From positions 8,928,001-8,992,000 of the forward strand of contig NC_071328.1 of assembly GCF_010183535.1 (NCBI RefSeq): a DNA stretch of 64,000 nucleotides. The letters run 5' to 3'. A program made the translations under genes and the position numbers. Within the stretch, counting starts at the first letter, position 1, and each line of letters begins with the position of its first letter. The notes beneath the pieces are model-generated. The model was not told where the DNA came from, made no database searches, and saw only the letters and a list, made by a program, of their open reading frames with translations. Origin of the DNA: Caenorhabditis remanei (Eukaryota; Nematoda; Chromadorea; Rhabditida; Rhabditidae). This document shows, in pieces, positions 24,187 to 34,553 of the stretch.

Positions 24187-25125
24187 CTATTGTTGAGCTT
24201 TTGCGAAGCGCTCGCTGACGTTCTTCCAGTTGGCAATCTTCCAAATAGCATTAACGTAGTCTGGTCGGACGTTCTTGTATTGCAGATAGTAAGCGTGCTC
24301 CCAAACATCAATTCCGAAGAGTGGAATGAGTCCTGTGGTAGACTCAAGTGGATCCTGATTGGCACAGGTAGCCAACTTCAGCTTCTTTCCTTTTGGGCAA
24401 TATCCCAACCATCCCCATCCAGATCCTTGAACGGCAATAGTAGACGCGGAAAGCATCTTTTGAAGATTGTCGAGAGTTCCGAAATCGCGCTGAAAGTTAT
24501 TTTATGTAAAAGTTATGTAAAACAAGCTACGACACAAAAACCATAGGAGGTTCAAATTGAAAGGATTATGCATATATTATGCAAACACAGACATAATCCA
24601 AGTCAGACCATTGTCGAACCAACCTTGATAGCAGCAGAAAGTTCGGCTGATGGCTCTCCTCCGTCCTTGGACAAGTTGGTCCAGAAAATGGAGTGATTGA
24701 TATGACCTCCTCCATTGAATTTCAAAGCTGGCTGAAGAGCGATAGCTTCTTTGACGTTTCCTGTAAAACTTATGTTTCTGAATAGAGTATCGTAGTTTCA
24801 TATACCTTTCGAAACAGCCTCATGAAGTTTCTCCTCGACTTGATTTAGATTGTTTACGTAGGTAGCGTGATGCTTTTGATGATGAAGTTGCATGATCTCA
24901 TGGCTGATAACTGGCTCCAAGTCAGCATAGTCATATGGAAGATCTGGGAGAGTATGCTTCGATCGAACAGCCGCAACGCTAAATTGAAAATAGCATAATA
25001 TTTTGCCGAACTCGAGAAAATATTTCGCGATATCGATAACTGCAGTGAGATTTATATTGAATAACAACTAACCCAGTGATTGGCTGGACAAGCTTGGAGA
25101 CAGAGCGGACGGTAGTTTGCAACAT
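24187..25125 (-). CDS. sod-2: Mitochondrial manganese superoxide dismutase
   Basis: Four minus-strand exons (25125-25073, 24978-24806, 24760-24624, 24489-24187) give 221 residues, the length I recall for C. elegans SOD-2. It converts superoxide to hydrogen peroxide in the mitochondrial matrix. A basic, Ser/Thr-containing N-terminus of about 24 residues fits an import presequence cut before [12 protein letters not shown]. The manganese ligands are H50 (QLHHQKHH), H98 (GHINHSIFW), D182 and H186 ([10 protein letters not shown]). The outer-sphere Gln lies in the [11 protein letters not shown] block. A TTTCAG acceptor ends 8 nt before the start. sod-3 is the paralogue; the chromosome I neighbourhood favours sod-2. 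It diverges from dpt-1 across 435 bp. Confidence 0.96.
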
Positions 25126-25560
25126 TTTAACGACTGAAATTCAAAACAAAATTGGTGAGAAACAAATGTCTTATCAGAGTTTTCCACCCAAATAACACGA
25201 AAGGAAGAATGAATAGATTTCTGACCGCGAAATAAGACACCAGAAAGCAAGAAATACTGCAAAAATAAACAAGCGAACAGCCGAACAATTTTTGCGCGTA
25301 AACAAGGTACGCAAAACAACAATCGGTGTTTGCAGAACAATTTACACCGGATAACACGCGCAAATAATTTTCAAACATATTAATCCGGTCAAACGTTTGA
25401 GCTTTTGGATTAGCACAATCCTCATTCAAACATATCTTTTAGAAGTTATAAACTTTTCCTTTTTAAACGTTTAATTTTTTCTACTTGAAATATCTCGTTT
25501 TCCAGGTTCGTTTCCACCTCAACTTTCTTCTTTCGCCCGGTTTCCACACTTTCTCAAGTG
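25126..25560. promoter_or_regulatory. Shared divergent promoter of sod-2 and dpt-1
   Basis: This 435-bp region separates the two start codons. It contains GTAAACAA at 25298-25305 (TTGTTTAC read toward sod-2), which matches the forkhead/FOXO core bound by DAF-16. A second forkhead-like ATAAACAA is at about 25265-25272. Both lie 140-180 bp upstream of the sod-2 start. FOXO control of superoxide dismutases is established in C. elegans. Binding here is inferred from sequence only. Confidence 0.5.
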
Positions 25561-28500
25561 ATGCCCGTTGATCGCAGCCTTTATATTATCCCAAATGATT
25601 CTCCGGTCTGTCAACTAGACGCTGAAGATGCTTTCAAGACGTTATCTGAGAAAGAGAGAAAATACGCTCACTACGTGGCAAAGGCTTCTTTCGACGGAGC
25701 TCTAGCCGTTTTTCTTCAAGTTTCTCCGGAATCCGCACCTATTTTCTATGTCCTTTATAGATTATTCAAAGCAGAAACTGTGGACCAGTTGAAGGGTTCG
25801 CAAAATAAAAAACTACTTCATTAATACATTTTTTTTTCAGAGAAAGCAATTGCCGTCGGATTCACTGAGGCTGAATGGCAAGCTTTTCTTGTATACACTG
25901 CCGCCTTTTACAACAATTCTGGTAACTATAAGGGATTCGGTGACAGCAAGTTTGTGCCAGGGGTTGAACAGGTATCGATTCACCGTGTAGACTCACAGTA
26001 AGGTAACATTTTTCAGACGAAAATCCGCGCATTAATTGAGAAATCCGCTGTTGGAACTGATGAGAAAGTTCTGAAGACGTGGGAATCGGTGGAAAGTAAG
26101 ATAGGATCATTGCAAACAACTGAACTGCAGCTTGGATTTGGAGATAAGGGGGTAACATGCTATCATTCTTCTAACGTCACCCAAGAAGACTCTGAAAAAA
26201 TTGACCGATTCTTCAAGCAAAGAAATCTTGCATTTTGGAATACACGGCTTTTCAAAGAAGTTGGAGCTGATGGAAAAACGACGTTCACCATCAAATTGGC
26301 TTCATCGGAAGAGGGTGTTGTCTCGGAACCTGAGGAATTCGAAGGAGTCGTCATTCAAATTATCAGAGGAGATTATTCATTGTTGATGAAAAGAACTCAT
26401 GAATGGCTGGCTAAAGCCATTCCAGTTGTGGCAAACAAGAATCAAGAAGAGATGCTCAAGAAGTATATCGAGCATTTCAAGAATGGAGATATCGATTCGC
26501 ACAAAGATGGTTCTCGATATTGGATCAAGGACGTCGGACCAGCTGTGGAGAGTTATATTGGGTTCATTGAAAACTACAGAGATCCGGCTGGAACACGTTC
26601 AGAGTTCGAAGGATTCGTTGCTGCTGTCAATAAGGAGACGTCGAAGAAATTTCAAGCTTTGGTGTCAAATGCTGAGGAGATTCTAAAACAATTGCCGTGG
26701 GGTGCAGATTATGAGAAAGATACGTTCCTTAAGGTAAATAAGTTTTGAAAATGTAGTTTTACATAAGATATGCTTCAGCCTGATTTCACCGCTCTTGACG
26801 TAATCGCTTTTGGTAGTAGTGGAATTCCAGCTGGTATCAATATTCCAAACTGTAAGTTCCTTTTATCCAGACTTGTCAAAAATCGGGCCGGGCCGAGATT
26901 TTTCTTGACCGGGCCGGGCCGGGCCGAAATTCCTCTTGGCCCGGCCCGGCCCGGTCGGCCCGGATTCGAAAATGGGTACATATTTTTACCAATTTTTTTT
27001 TGAAAGTTTTCGAAAAAAAAGAGTAAAAATGCTTAAATTATCATACATATTCACATTTTGCTTCAATTTTAAATGTTTACTCGAAAACTATACTTTTTTC
27101 AAAAAATTTCAAAAAAATTCCAAAATTTTCCAAAAAAACATCAAATTTTCAAAAATGTTTCAAAAACTGTTTCAAAACGGGCCGAGCTACGGGCCGGGCC
27201 GGGCCGGGCCGAGATTTTTCCTGATTTTGGCCCGGCCCGGCCCGGCCCGGCCCGTGACAAGTCTGCTTTTATCCATCAAGGTCTTGCGAACATGCAGCAA
27301 TAGTTTTCAGTTTTGCTAAATTCCGACACACTGGGCCGTATTTGAATTTTTGAACCTACAATATTTTGCAAAAAATTTCAACTGTTTTTTTCAAGTATAT
27401 TCCTCGAAAACCTTTAAATCCTACAAAAAAAACATTGGGAGAAATTTTTCTCGGCCTGGTCGGCTTTCAAGTCTGATAGTTTTTAACCAACTTTCTCTTT
27501 AGACGACGACATTCGTCAAAACGAAGGATTCAAGAATGTGTCTCTCGGAAACGTTATTTCTGCTCAGCCAAAACAAAAAATGAACTTTTTGGATGAACAC
27601 GACGAGGAACTTATGTTCAAATTTCATAAAGATTCATTCGAAGTTCAAGTTGGACTCCATGAGCTTCTTGGTCATGGTTCTGGTAAATTGTTTCAAAAAA
27701 ATGCAGATGGAACATTCAATTTTGATAATAACAAAGTTAAAGATATTATCACCGGAGGACCGGTGAGATAATCTGAATTCCGTTCTCAATGAATAACAAT
27801 CATTATTTTTAGATTGCCACTTGGTATGAGCCAGGAGAGACATGGTCCTCTAAATTTGGAGTTTTGGCATCAGCATATGAGGAGTGTCGCGCTGAAGCTG
27901 TCGGATACGTGCTTTGTTGTAATCCAGACATTCTAAAGTAATATTTGGTTCAAGTACCCAAAAATTCAGCATAAGAATTTCAGAATCTTTGGATACACTG
28001 GTGAATTAGCTCATGACGTGAAATATGTCAACTGGTTGAGCGAAATCCGTGCCGGTCTTCTTGCTCTTGAGTTCTATCAAGCTGATCAAAAGAAATGGGG
28101 ACAAGCCCATTGTTATGCTCGCTATGTTCTCACTAAAGTAGTTTTGGAAGCTGGAAAGGGATTCGTCAAGATTGAGGAGACTAAAGGTGAAGATGGAAAG
28201 CCAGATCTTCATTTCAAACTCGATCGCAATCTTATCGACTCTGTTGGACGCCCTGCCGTTAATGCATTCCTTGCTAAACTTCAAGCATACAAGTCAACCG
28301 GAGATTTTGAAGGCGGAAAGAAACTTTTCGAGTCGTATGGAGCAGTAGGGGAGACCGAGTTGCAGTGGCGCGAAATCTGCATTGCGCGGCGCAAGCCAAG
28401 ACGTATTTTTGTTCAACCAAATACCGTTGAAAACAACGGAGGTGAGGAAACGAACAACGCTATAAAATGCCTTCACAAATATTATAATTTCAGAAATCTC

Positions 28501-28618
28501 ATTGGTCACCTATCCAGCAGAAGTATCTGGAGTTATTCAATCGTTCGTTGAACGGTACGATGCTAAAGCCATTGAAGAGCTTTATACATGCTGGAAAAAC
28601 GATTATAAATGGTTCTAG
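25561..28618 (+). CDS. dpt-1: Dipeptidyl peptidase III (zinc metallopeptidase M49)
   Basis: Eight exons (25561-25795, 25841-25971, 26017-26733, 26779-26851, 27503-27762, 27813-27937, 27984-28441, 28494-28618) give 707 residues; human DPP3 has 737. The enzyme removes N-terminal dipeptides from short peptides in the cytosol. The family-defining HELLGH is at residues 438-443, with zinc ligands H438 and H443 and catalytic E439. EECRAE at 495-500 supplies the third ligand, E496. Other family blocks include [11 protein letters not shown] and NVSLGNV. There is no signal peptide. The fourth intron (26852-27502) carries an intact family G MITE and an older remnant. It is the first gene of a probable operon with the two genes downstream. 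Confidence 0.95.
26868..27265. mobile_element. hAT-type MITE, family G, copy 3, in a dpt-1 intron
   Basis: The ends are CAGACTTG and CAAGTCTG, and the perfect 8-bp target duplication is CTTTTATC (26860-26867, 27266-27273). GGGCC/GGCCC arms flank an AT-rich core with TTTCAAAAA-type repeats. At 398 bp it is the longest copy together with copy 2. The insertion lies 9 nt after the splice donor. Confidence 0.92.
27325..27477. repeat. Decayed family G remnant
   Basis: A CACTGGGCCGTATTTG left part and a CGGCCTGGTCGGCTTTCAAG right part followed by TCTG resemble the GGCC arm and CAAGTCTG end of family G. The tandem units are largely lost. It lies in the same dpt-1 intron, directly after the intact copy. 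Confidence 0.5.
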
Positions 28619-28881
28619 GATATGCTTCTCCTATATAGACTGTGTATAACATATTGAAACTCGTTAATTTATTATGTTTTGTATCTTCGTTCCCAATGCA
28701 TAAGCTCGTCTGTGTTACTTTTTTTTCGGATTTCCTGAGTTTTTACAATTGTTTCGGTAAATGAAGTTGCTTTGATTTCATTATATTCCAACAACAGTTT
28801 TTTTCTGATTATGGTTTATAACCAGCTTTTTTCTACTTTTATTTTTATCAAGAAAACATCTTTGATAACTTTTTTCCCAGG
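28619..28881 (+). promoter_or_regulatory. Intercistronic spacer with likely SL2 trans-splice site
   Basis: The 263 bp between the dpt-1 stop and the next start contains AATGAA (about 28759), a common nematode poly(A) variant. About 110 nt of U-rich sequence and a TTTTTTCCCAG acceptor follow, ending one base before the next ATG. This geometry is typical of Caenorhabditis operons. Confidence 0.55.
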
Positions 28882-31138
28882 ATGGATGATTCAATGAACG
28901 AAGATGAATATCCACAGGCGAAGTTATTGGGAAAATATGAAAAAGGTTCGACAGTTTGATACGTTTTGATAACATACATTTTAATGACTTCCAGCCCATA
29001 AACGATCAATAATTGCTCTTGGTAGCTTTTGTTTCGGAGCACAAACCGGTGTGATTTCGATATCACATGACTCATCAAAACTCTGGATTATGTCAGTTTT
29101 TCTCTTTAGGATAATATCAGATTGAATGATTTCAGGTACGATAAACGAGCAGAGGAATCAGTCTCTCTCGACGAAAAGATGAACTTATATTCATGGAAGA
29201 CTGCTGTCCAGTCTGCTGAAGTTTCTGAGGATGGACAGTGTTAGTTTTCATTAAATAAAAACAAATGAAATTCATAACGTTTTACAGTTAAATCGTTTGA
29301 TTATTTTTCTCTTAAAACAAATTTAGATGATTGAGAGGAAGTAACTATTGAATTTGATTGAACGAGTTCAATTGCAGATCTCGTAGTTATTGCAATGGAT
29401 GCACAGGTTTACGAAACCGAATTGATTACATCTGTGAAGTTACAAGAACATGACAATGAATATCTCGAAGCAACCTTTTGTGCAGTTTCACCACGGAAAG
29501 ATAAATACATTACTGCTTCTTATTCGGGATATCTTAGTGAATTCAAAAGTTTTGCTCGGGATCCAGTACGACGTGAACCATATCCCAATGTTAAACAAAT
29601 CAGCCATATGAAGTTTGTAAGTAAACTCAATTTTAATTAAATAAGGAAAATTGTTCATTCAGAGTCGCGATGCGAAGTTCTTAGCTATCGGACATCTTGA
29701 CGGTGGAATTGATTTGTTATACGCAGAAGATTTCAAAAACTATCACAAATATGAAGGTGAATAAAGCAACAATCAGTTTTCGTTTTGATTCTTTTATTAT
29801 TTCAGTTCACTCGATGAGAATTCGGAAAATTGAGTTCCTACCTGGAGATGATCGATTTTTGACAGCATGCGACGACCGTCTAATCAAATTGAATTCGGTT
29901 GCCGATTTGTGAGTTTTGTTAGGAGCAAAAAATGACAAATTAGGCAATTTTTCAGTAGCCACGAAACAGATCCATCTCGTTCGACAAAAGCGATACGAGT
30001 ATACTCTGCTCATGATGCTCCAGTTATCGGATTGACCATTGATGTGAAATCAGGTGGAACGAGATTTGCCAGCTCATCTTCTTCTTCTCAGGTTTTTTTT
30101 GTCGAGATTATGAAAATATATTTTTCCAAAAAATCGAAATGGTTTTCGGCCTGGCCCTGCCCGGCCTGCTCGGACCATGTTAAAACAAATAACATGCCTC
30201 GAAACCAAATTTTTAAAAACTTCTTTGGTTTTTTTGAAAAAAGTTTAGAGTTCAATCAAAAATTGGATATGTATAGTAATTCAAGCACTTTTACTCTAAA
30301 ATTCAAAAAGATTTGCCAAAATTAAGTAACCATTTCTGAATACGGGCGACCGGGCCGAGAGAAAGTTCATCCCGACCCGTATTTCTAACAAATAATCTTT
30401 GTTCAGATTTTCGTTTGGCATATTGAATTGGCTACACCAATTATGTCAATAGTGAACGATCATACATCGGCAGTGACAGCTCTCTCATTTTCACCATCCA
30501 GTCGTCATTTGATATCAGGAGGTGACGACGCAATGATCTGTGTCTACGGTATTCCAGGAGTTGGGGAGGAAAGTCCTGAGCATGAGGTCAATATCAATTT
30601 AAACTACTTCTTCAATTACTTATCTTATTGCAGCATGCTCAGGAAGAGGAGGAGTTAAGTGATGAACATGATGATCAACAAGAAAACGAGCCACCTAGTG
30701 GTTATAGTCAATCAGCGGAACAAAGTGATTTTGCTAATCATAATGAGGACACAGGTGATTTTCATATGAGTTTTCCTTCTAGCCTTGTTTCAGTTTTTTC
30801 AGAAGCCACTCCAACAGCTCAGTATCAAGAATACAATCCATATGCGGAGCCACGTACTCCACCACAAGAAGAAAATGATGATGATCTTGGAGATTATGTT
30901 TACAACACGACTACTCAACGTAGCGGTAAGTTGCATTTTTAAAAAATGTTTGTGTATCCGGATGTACCGATTTTCTCATTTCTGGTTTTATATCTTATAT
31001 CTGTATTTTGTGGAGTATTTTTTTAATGATTTGAATAGATTCTTTCTCTCAATTCATCATCCAAACAACGGAATAAGATTCTTCTTTACAGATGAACCAA
31101 CATCAGCATCACATGATGAATACAATCCGGCATCATAG
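28882..31138 (+). CDS. WD40 protein resembling SKI8/WDR61, with acidic tail
   Basis: Eleven exons (28882-28945, 28995-29091, 29136-29239, 29378-29616, 29663-29756, 29806-29908, 29956-30091, 30407-30586, 30634-30754, 30803-30925, 31092-31138) give 435 residues. The first 310 form WD-type repeats. The opening EKAHKRSIIAL, the late HTSAVTALSFSPSSRH and the closing GGDDAMICVYG follow the pattern of SKI8/WDR61. That protein scaffolds the Ski complex for 3'-5' mRNA decay and also sits in the PAF1 complex. The extra 125 residues at the C-terminus are Glu/Asp/Gln-rich and contain two EYNP repeats; SKI8 proteins lack such a tail. A 48-nt intron at 30755-30802 is in frame and may be retained. The family call is by pattern only. 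It lies in a likely operon with an exonuclease gene downstream. Confidence 0.75.
30120..30390. repeat. Degenerate family G element in an intron of the WD40 gene
   Basis: A CGGCCTGGCCCTGCCCGGCC arm near 30140 and a reversed CGGGCGACCGGGCCGAG arm near 30343 flank an AT-rich core. The ends have lost a clear CAAGTCTG and no target duplication is visible. This is an old copy. Confidence 0.55.
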
Positions 31139-31399
31139 ACATCCTATGTCTCATTCTAACTTCTAATTTATCGTTCCATTTACGTTCCATCATCTTATTT
31201 CTTTTCAATTTGTCTCCTTTCTCAAAAATCTCATTTGTTTTATAATTTATCTTCAAATTGAATTTCATTTGCCACCTAGAATAAACGTATGTTTGAAAAT
31301 ATTGTCTTCAATTCCCAACCCCATATTTTTAGAGATTCTTCGTTTCTGATTCTCGATGCTTTCGAAGGAAAACTCTCAAACACTTAATTTTTTTTTGAA
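31139..31399 (+). promoter_or_regulatory. Intercistronic spacer with likely SL2 trans-splice site
   Basis: An AATAAA lies at 31280-31285. It is followed by about 50 nt including a T-rich run, then an acceptor (CATATTTTTAG, ending 31332), 67 nt before the exonuclease start. The total spacing of 261 bp almost equals the preceding spacer, supporting a three-gene operon. Confidence 0.55.
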
Positions 31400-32488
31400 A
31401 TGAGCCCTCAAAAGTGGCACGACACATTCAGTCAGCTTCTGATTCCAGAAGAAATTCTGAAAGAAAACGGATATCTCTTCTTCGAAAGTGAGATATCAAC
31501 ACGTGCACAGTTCAATAAAAGCAACAAATGGAGTGCGTTCATGTTCATGCCTGATACAGGTGATTTTCCTTTTCTTCCGTCTCGTTTCACTTACTAATCT
31601 ACTCTGACTCTCCTCGTGGAATACGATAGCTCATTCATCATTACGTTCTCAGATCCAACTCGAAAATGCACCCGTTGCTCTCGACTTTTCAACCGAAAGT
31701 CGACGTTTGCATACCCAAAACTCTGCCAATATCATCCACTCAAATCTGAAGATGTCAATGGAATCAAGCATCATTTGTGTTGTTTCAAAAGAGTTGGGAC
31801 ATCGAAAGGATGTCAATCACATCCATTCCATGTACACTCACAACCATCTGAAAATGTTTTGGAAAAGTTTGTGATGACGCCAAAACCTGTGTCATCAAGA
31901 GACTATCGGTCTAATAAGGTTTTTTGTGAAGATTAAATTTTGAGTTTCCCATTGAATAATTTAAGGTTTTTGGACTCGATGTTGAAATGGTTCATACGGA
32001 AAATGGATTAGAAGCTGGACGAATTTCATTGGTGGATTGCCAAGGGCGTATTCTAATTGATGAGTTCATCAAACCAGAAGGACGAATCGTTCATTTAAAC
32101 ACTCAATTCTCAGGAATCGAAATGAATCATTTGGACGATGCAAAATCTCTCAAACAGGTCAGTAGTGAGAAACGATATGAAAATGATGAGATATATCAGT
32201 GATTGCATTTTCCAGATACACAAACTTATGTTCCAATTCATTAACCAATCGAGTATAATTGTCGGACATGGACTTTCGAACGATTTCAAAGCTCTTCAAT
32301 TAGTACATCTCAAAGTGATCGATACAGGATTGATAGTAACGACTGAGAATGGGAAAATGATGTCACTGAAAAGATTGGCCAAGAAACTGTTGGATGTGGA
32401 TATTCAGGAAAGAGTTGGAGGTCACGACTCGATTGAAGATGCGATGACGTGTCTCAAGATTGCGGAAAAACTTGTAAATATGTATTAA
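31400..32488 (+). CDS. REXO1/REX-type 3'-5' RNA exonuclease (DEDDh)
   Basis: Four exons (31400-31559, 31653-31918, 31966-32157, 32216-32488) give 296 residues. Exo motif I is FGLDVEM (D147, E149). Exo II is HGLSNDFKAL with an Asp, and Exo III is GGHDSIEDA with His and Asp, so all DEDDh catalytic positions are present. Upstream, Cys/His spacing (CTRCSRLF, then LCCFKRVGTSKGC) resembles the zinc-binding region found in front of the exonuclease domain in REXO1-like proteins. It probably trims the 3' ends of structured RNAs in the nucleus. The predicted operon with a SKI8-like gene would link two RNA-decay functions, but that is inference. The third intron acceptor (TTTAAG) is atypical. Confidence 0.88.
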
Positions 32489-32772
32489 CTTTTTTGTTTA
32501 TTGAATCCTTTAACTTTTCCCGAATAACCTGTTTTATTTTCATTCTTATCATTCGAGTTTATACTCATTATTATGTTTTCATCTGAGTTAGAAGTTCTTC
32601 TATCACTTTTTACCCCTAACCTGTTCAATATGTCTTTCATTCCAAAACTTAGTTTTCCTATTTTTTGGTCGTTCTCGTTCGTTCTTCGATTTCAAAATCT
32701 ATTTCCTCACTTCTCATTAGTTTTAGCTCACAAAAATATATTATGTTTTTGAGTAATGAAAATAAAGGGTAT
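32489..32772. other. Convergent intergenic region
   Basis: This is AT-rich 3' flank shared by the plus-strand exonuclease and the minus-strand protease. An AATAAA occurs on the plus strand near 32760. No other feature is seen. Confidence 0.5.
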
Positions 32773-34309
32773 TCATTCATTTATCAAATAAGAAATAAAT
32801 ACGATTATACCAACCAAAACTTGATTGATTCTCCAGCTTCCTGAGCATATTCCACCGTACTCACACCATTTTTCACTTTTCGAAGCCACTGCTACATATA
32901 ATTCTATCGCAGCTGCCTCGCGCAACATTCCTCGGCATGATGCTGAAAGAAGAAAAAAGAAAAATGAGTTAACAGAATCAATTAACTTACTCTGACTGAT
33001 CACCCCAACCAAAGTAGTTCTTCCGTTGATAACTCGAGTTGCACCCCCTCCACTATCTCCCTAGAAAATGAAAGATTTATTCATAACTTGAGAATTCTTA
33101 CCGCACACGCAACACTCTTTTCAGAAGTTGAACGTGCCAAAATCAGTTGCTCTTCCGAATATTTTCCACTTTTCGGTGTTTTCGATCGGAATACAAACTG
33201 AGGTTGAATAACCTGAACCACTAAAACAATTAAAGATTTAAAATAAGAGTGTTACCCATGTCTGTTCATATTGGAATTCCGCTAAACTTGAAGAAGATTC
33301 TGGTTCATTAAAAGCAGCTGAAATAAATGTATGTGGTTCTGAAAAGAACTTGTTTCAGTTTCATACGCTGGGTTCCATATCCATAAAAGTCCATTGTCAC
33401 GCCACCAGCAACGTCAGACATCGATTCTAAATGATTGCGAATTACGGCCATCTCGATTGTATGAAATGAATCACCTGAAACACATGCTGGGCGAAGTCTG
33501 GAATTGAGAGGAAAATCATTTTCCATTTCCAACAATGTGAGATCAACTAATGATCCCTGACTTTCAAATTTACGGCATGCAGAGATGAGCCAAATCTTAA
33601 TGGTGGAAAAAATTACTTGAATTCGTAGAACTTCACTAGAAACCGGAGAATTCCAGTTTTTTATTCATCTTTCATCCACTGTAATCTCTCTTCAATAACT
33701 CACTTTCTTTACTAAATAAGGTTGAGTTTTACCCTGTTGGATCGATTTCCCCGTACCAATAGAAACTTTCCTTGCAACGTCGAGATCATCAATAATGTAA
33801 TCTCTGGAATTTATCAGTAGTATTTCAATTATTTCATTGATTTCTCACGATCCAGTGCAGTCTTTCTTTTCAATAGGTTTATCATTCATCATTATTTTCA
33901 GAAATCTGTTCATGTCTTCGGGTAGGCTAGCAAAACAATGAGTTGCAGTGAGAACATGCCGTGAGGATATTACCGTACCACTACATGCTGAAAACCCAAA
34001 ATAAACAAACAACGTTCTAGATCAATGAAATGAAATATAAAGTTTCCGAACCGCTTCTGTTGCCGCCTCTCGTCTCAGTTTCGACATAAACTGTCCATGG
34101 ACTATCTTCAGGAAATATTTTATTTTTTTCCCCATGATAAATCTTGTCTGAAATTCGAGATATTCCGTTCGAACGCCTATTCAATCCTTACTTTGCATTT
34201 TTTGTCCACATGTTTCCAGTCTATTCTCGTTTTCTTCTTTGCTCAGTTTATCGCATTCAATGAAAGAAACAGTCGATATAAGCATCAACAGGAAGAGTTT
34301 TTCATTCAT
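32773..34309 (-). CDS. Secreted trypsin-like serine protease (S1A)
   Basis: Nine minus-strand exons (34309-34192, 34147-34052, 33987-33849, 33803-33704, 33595-33367, 33317-33256, 33212-33102, 33060-32991, 32942-32773) give 364 residues. A signal peptide is evident (MNEKLFLLMLISTVSFIEC). The catalytic triad is H88 (LTATHCF), probably D169 (LVDLTLLEM) and S288 (GDSGGG). Paired cysteines fit S1 disulfides. The protein ends in a hydrophobic stretch (VLVGIIVFISYL) right at the C-terminus. Such an end is unusual for a soluble trypsin and could be a membrane tail or a GPI-type signal. The acceptor before residue 152 is AAG. Substrate is unknown. Confidence 0.85.
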
Positions 34310-34553
34310 TTTTCAGTTGATTGATAAAATGTAAATATCTAACTTCAGTGATACATTTTGGATTTTTCAATAGGATTCTTATCTGATGAAATAAGGTTTT
34401 TAGTTGGTCACGTCTTTTTTGAGTGCTTGGAAAGTTAATCGACTCATTTGAAGAATTTTAATTTGGTAATAACAAGAAAAATCATAGAGTAGAAACAGTA
34501 GTGGATGTTGAGAACAAGAGATTCAGTTGAGATTTGACAGGATTCACATTAAT

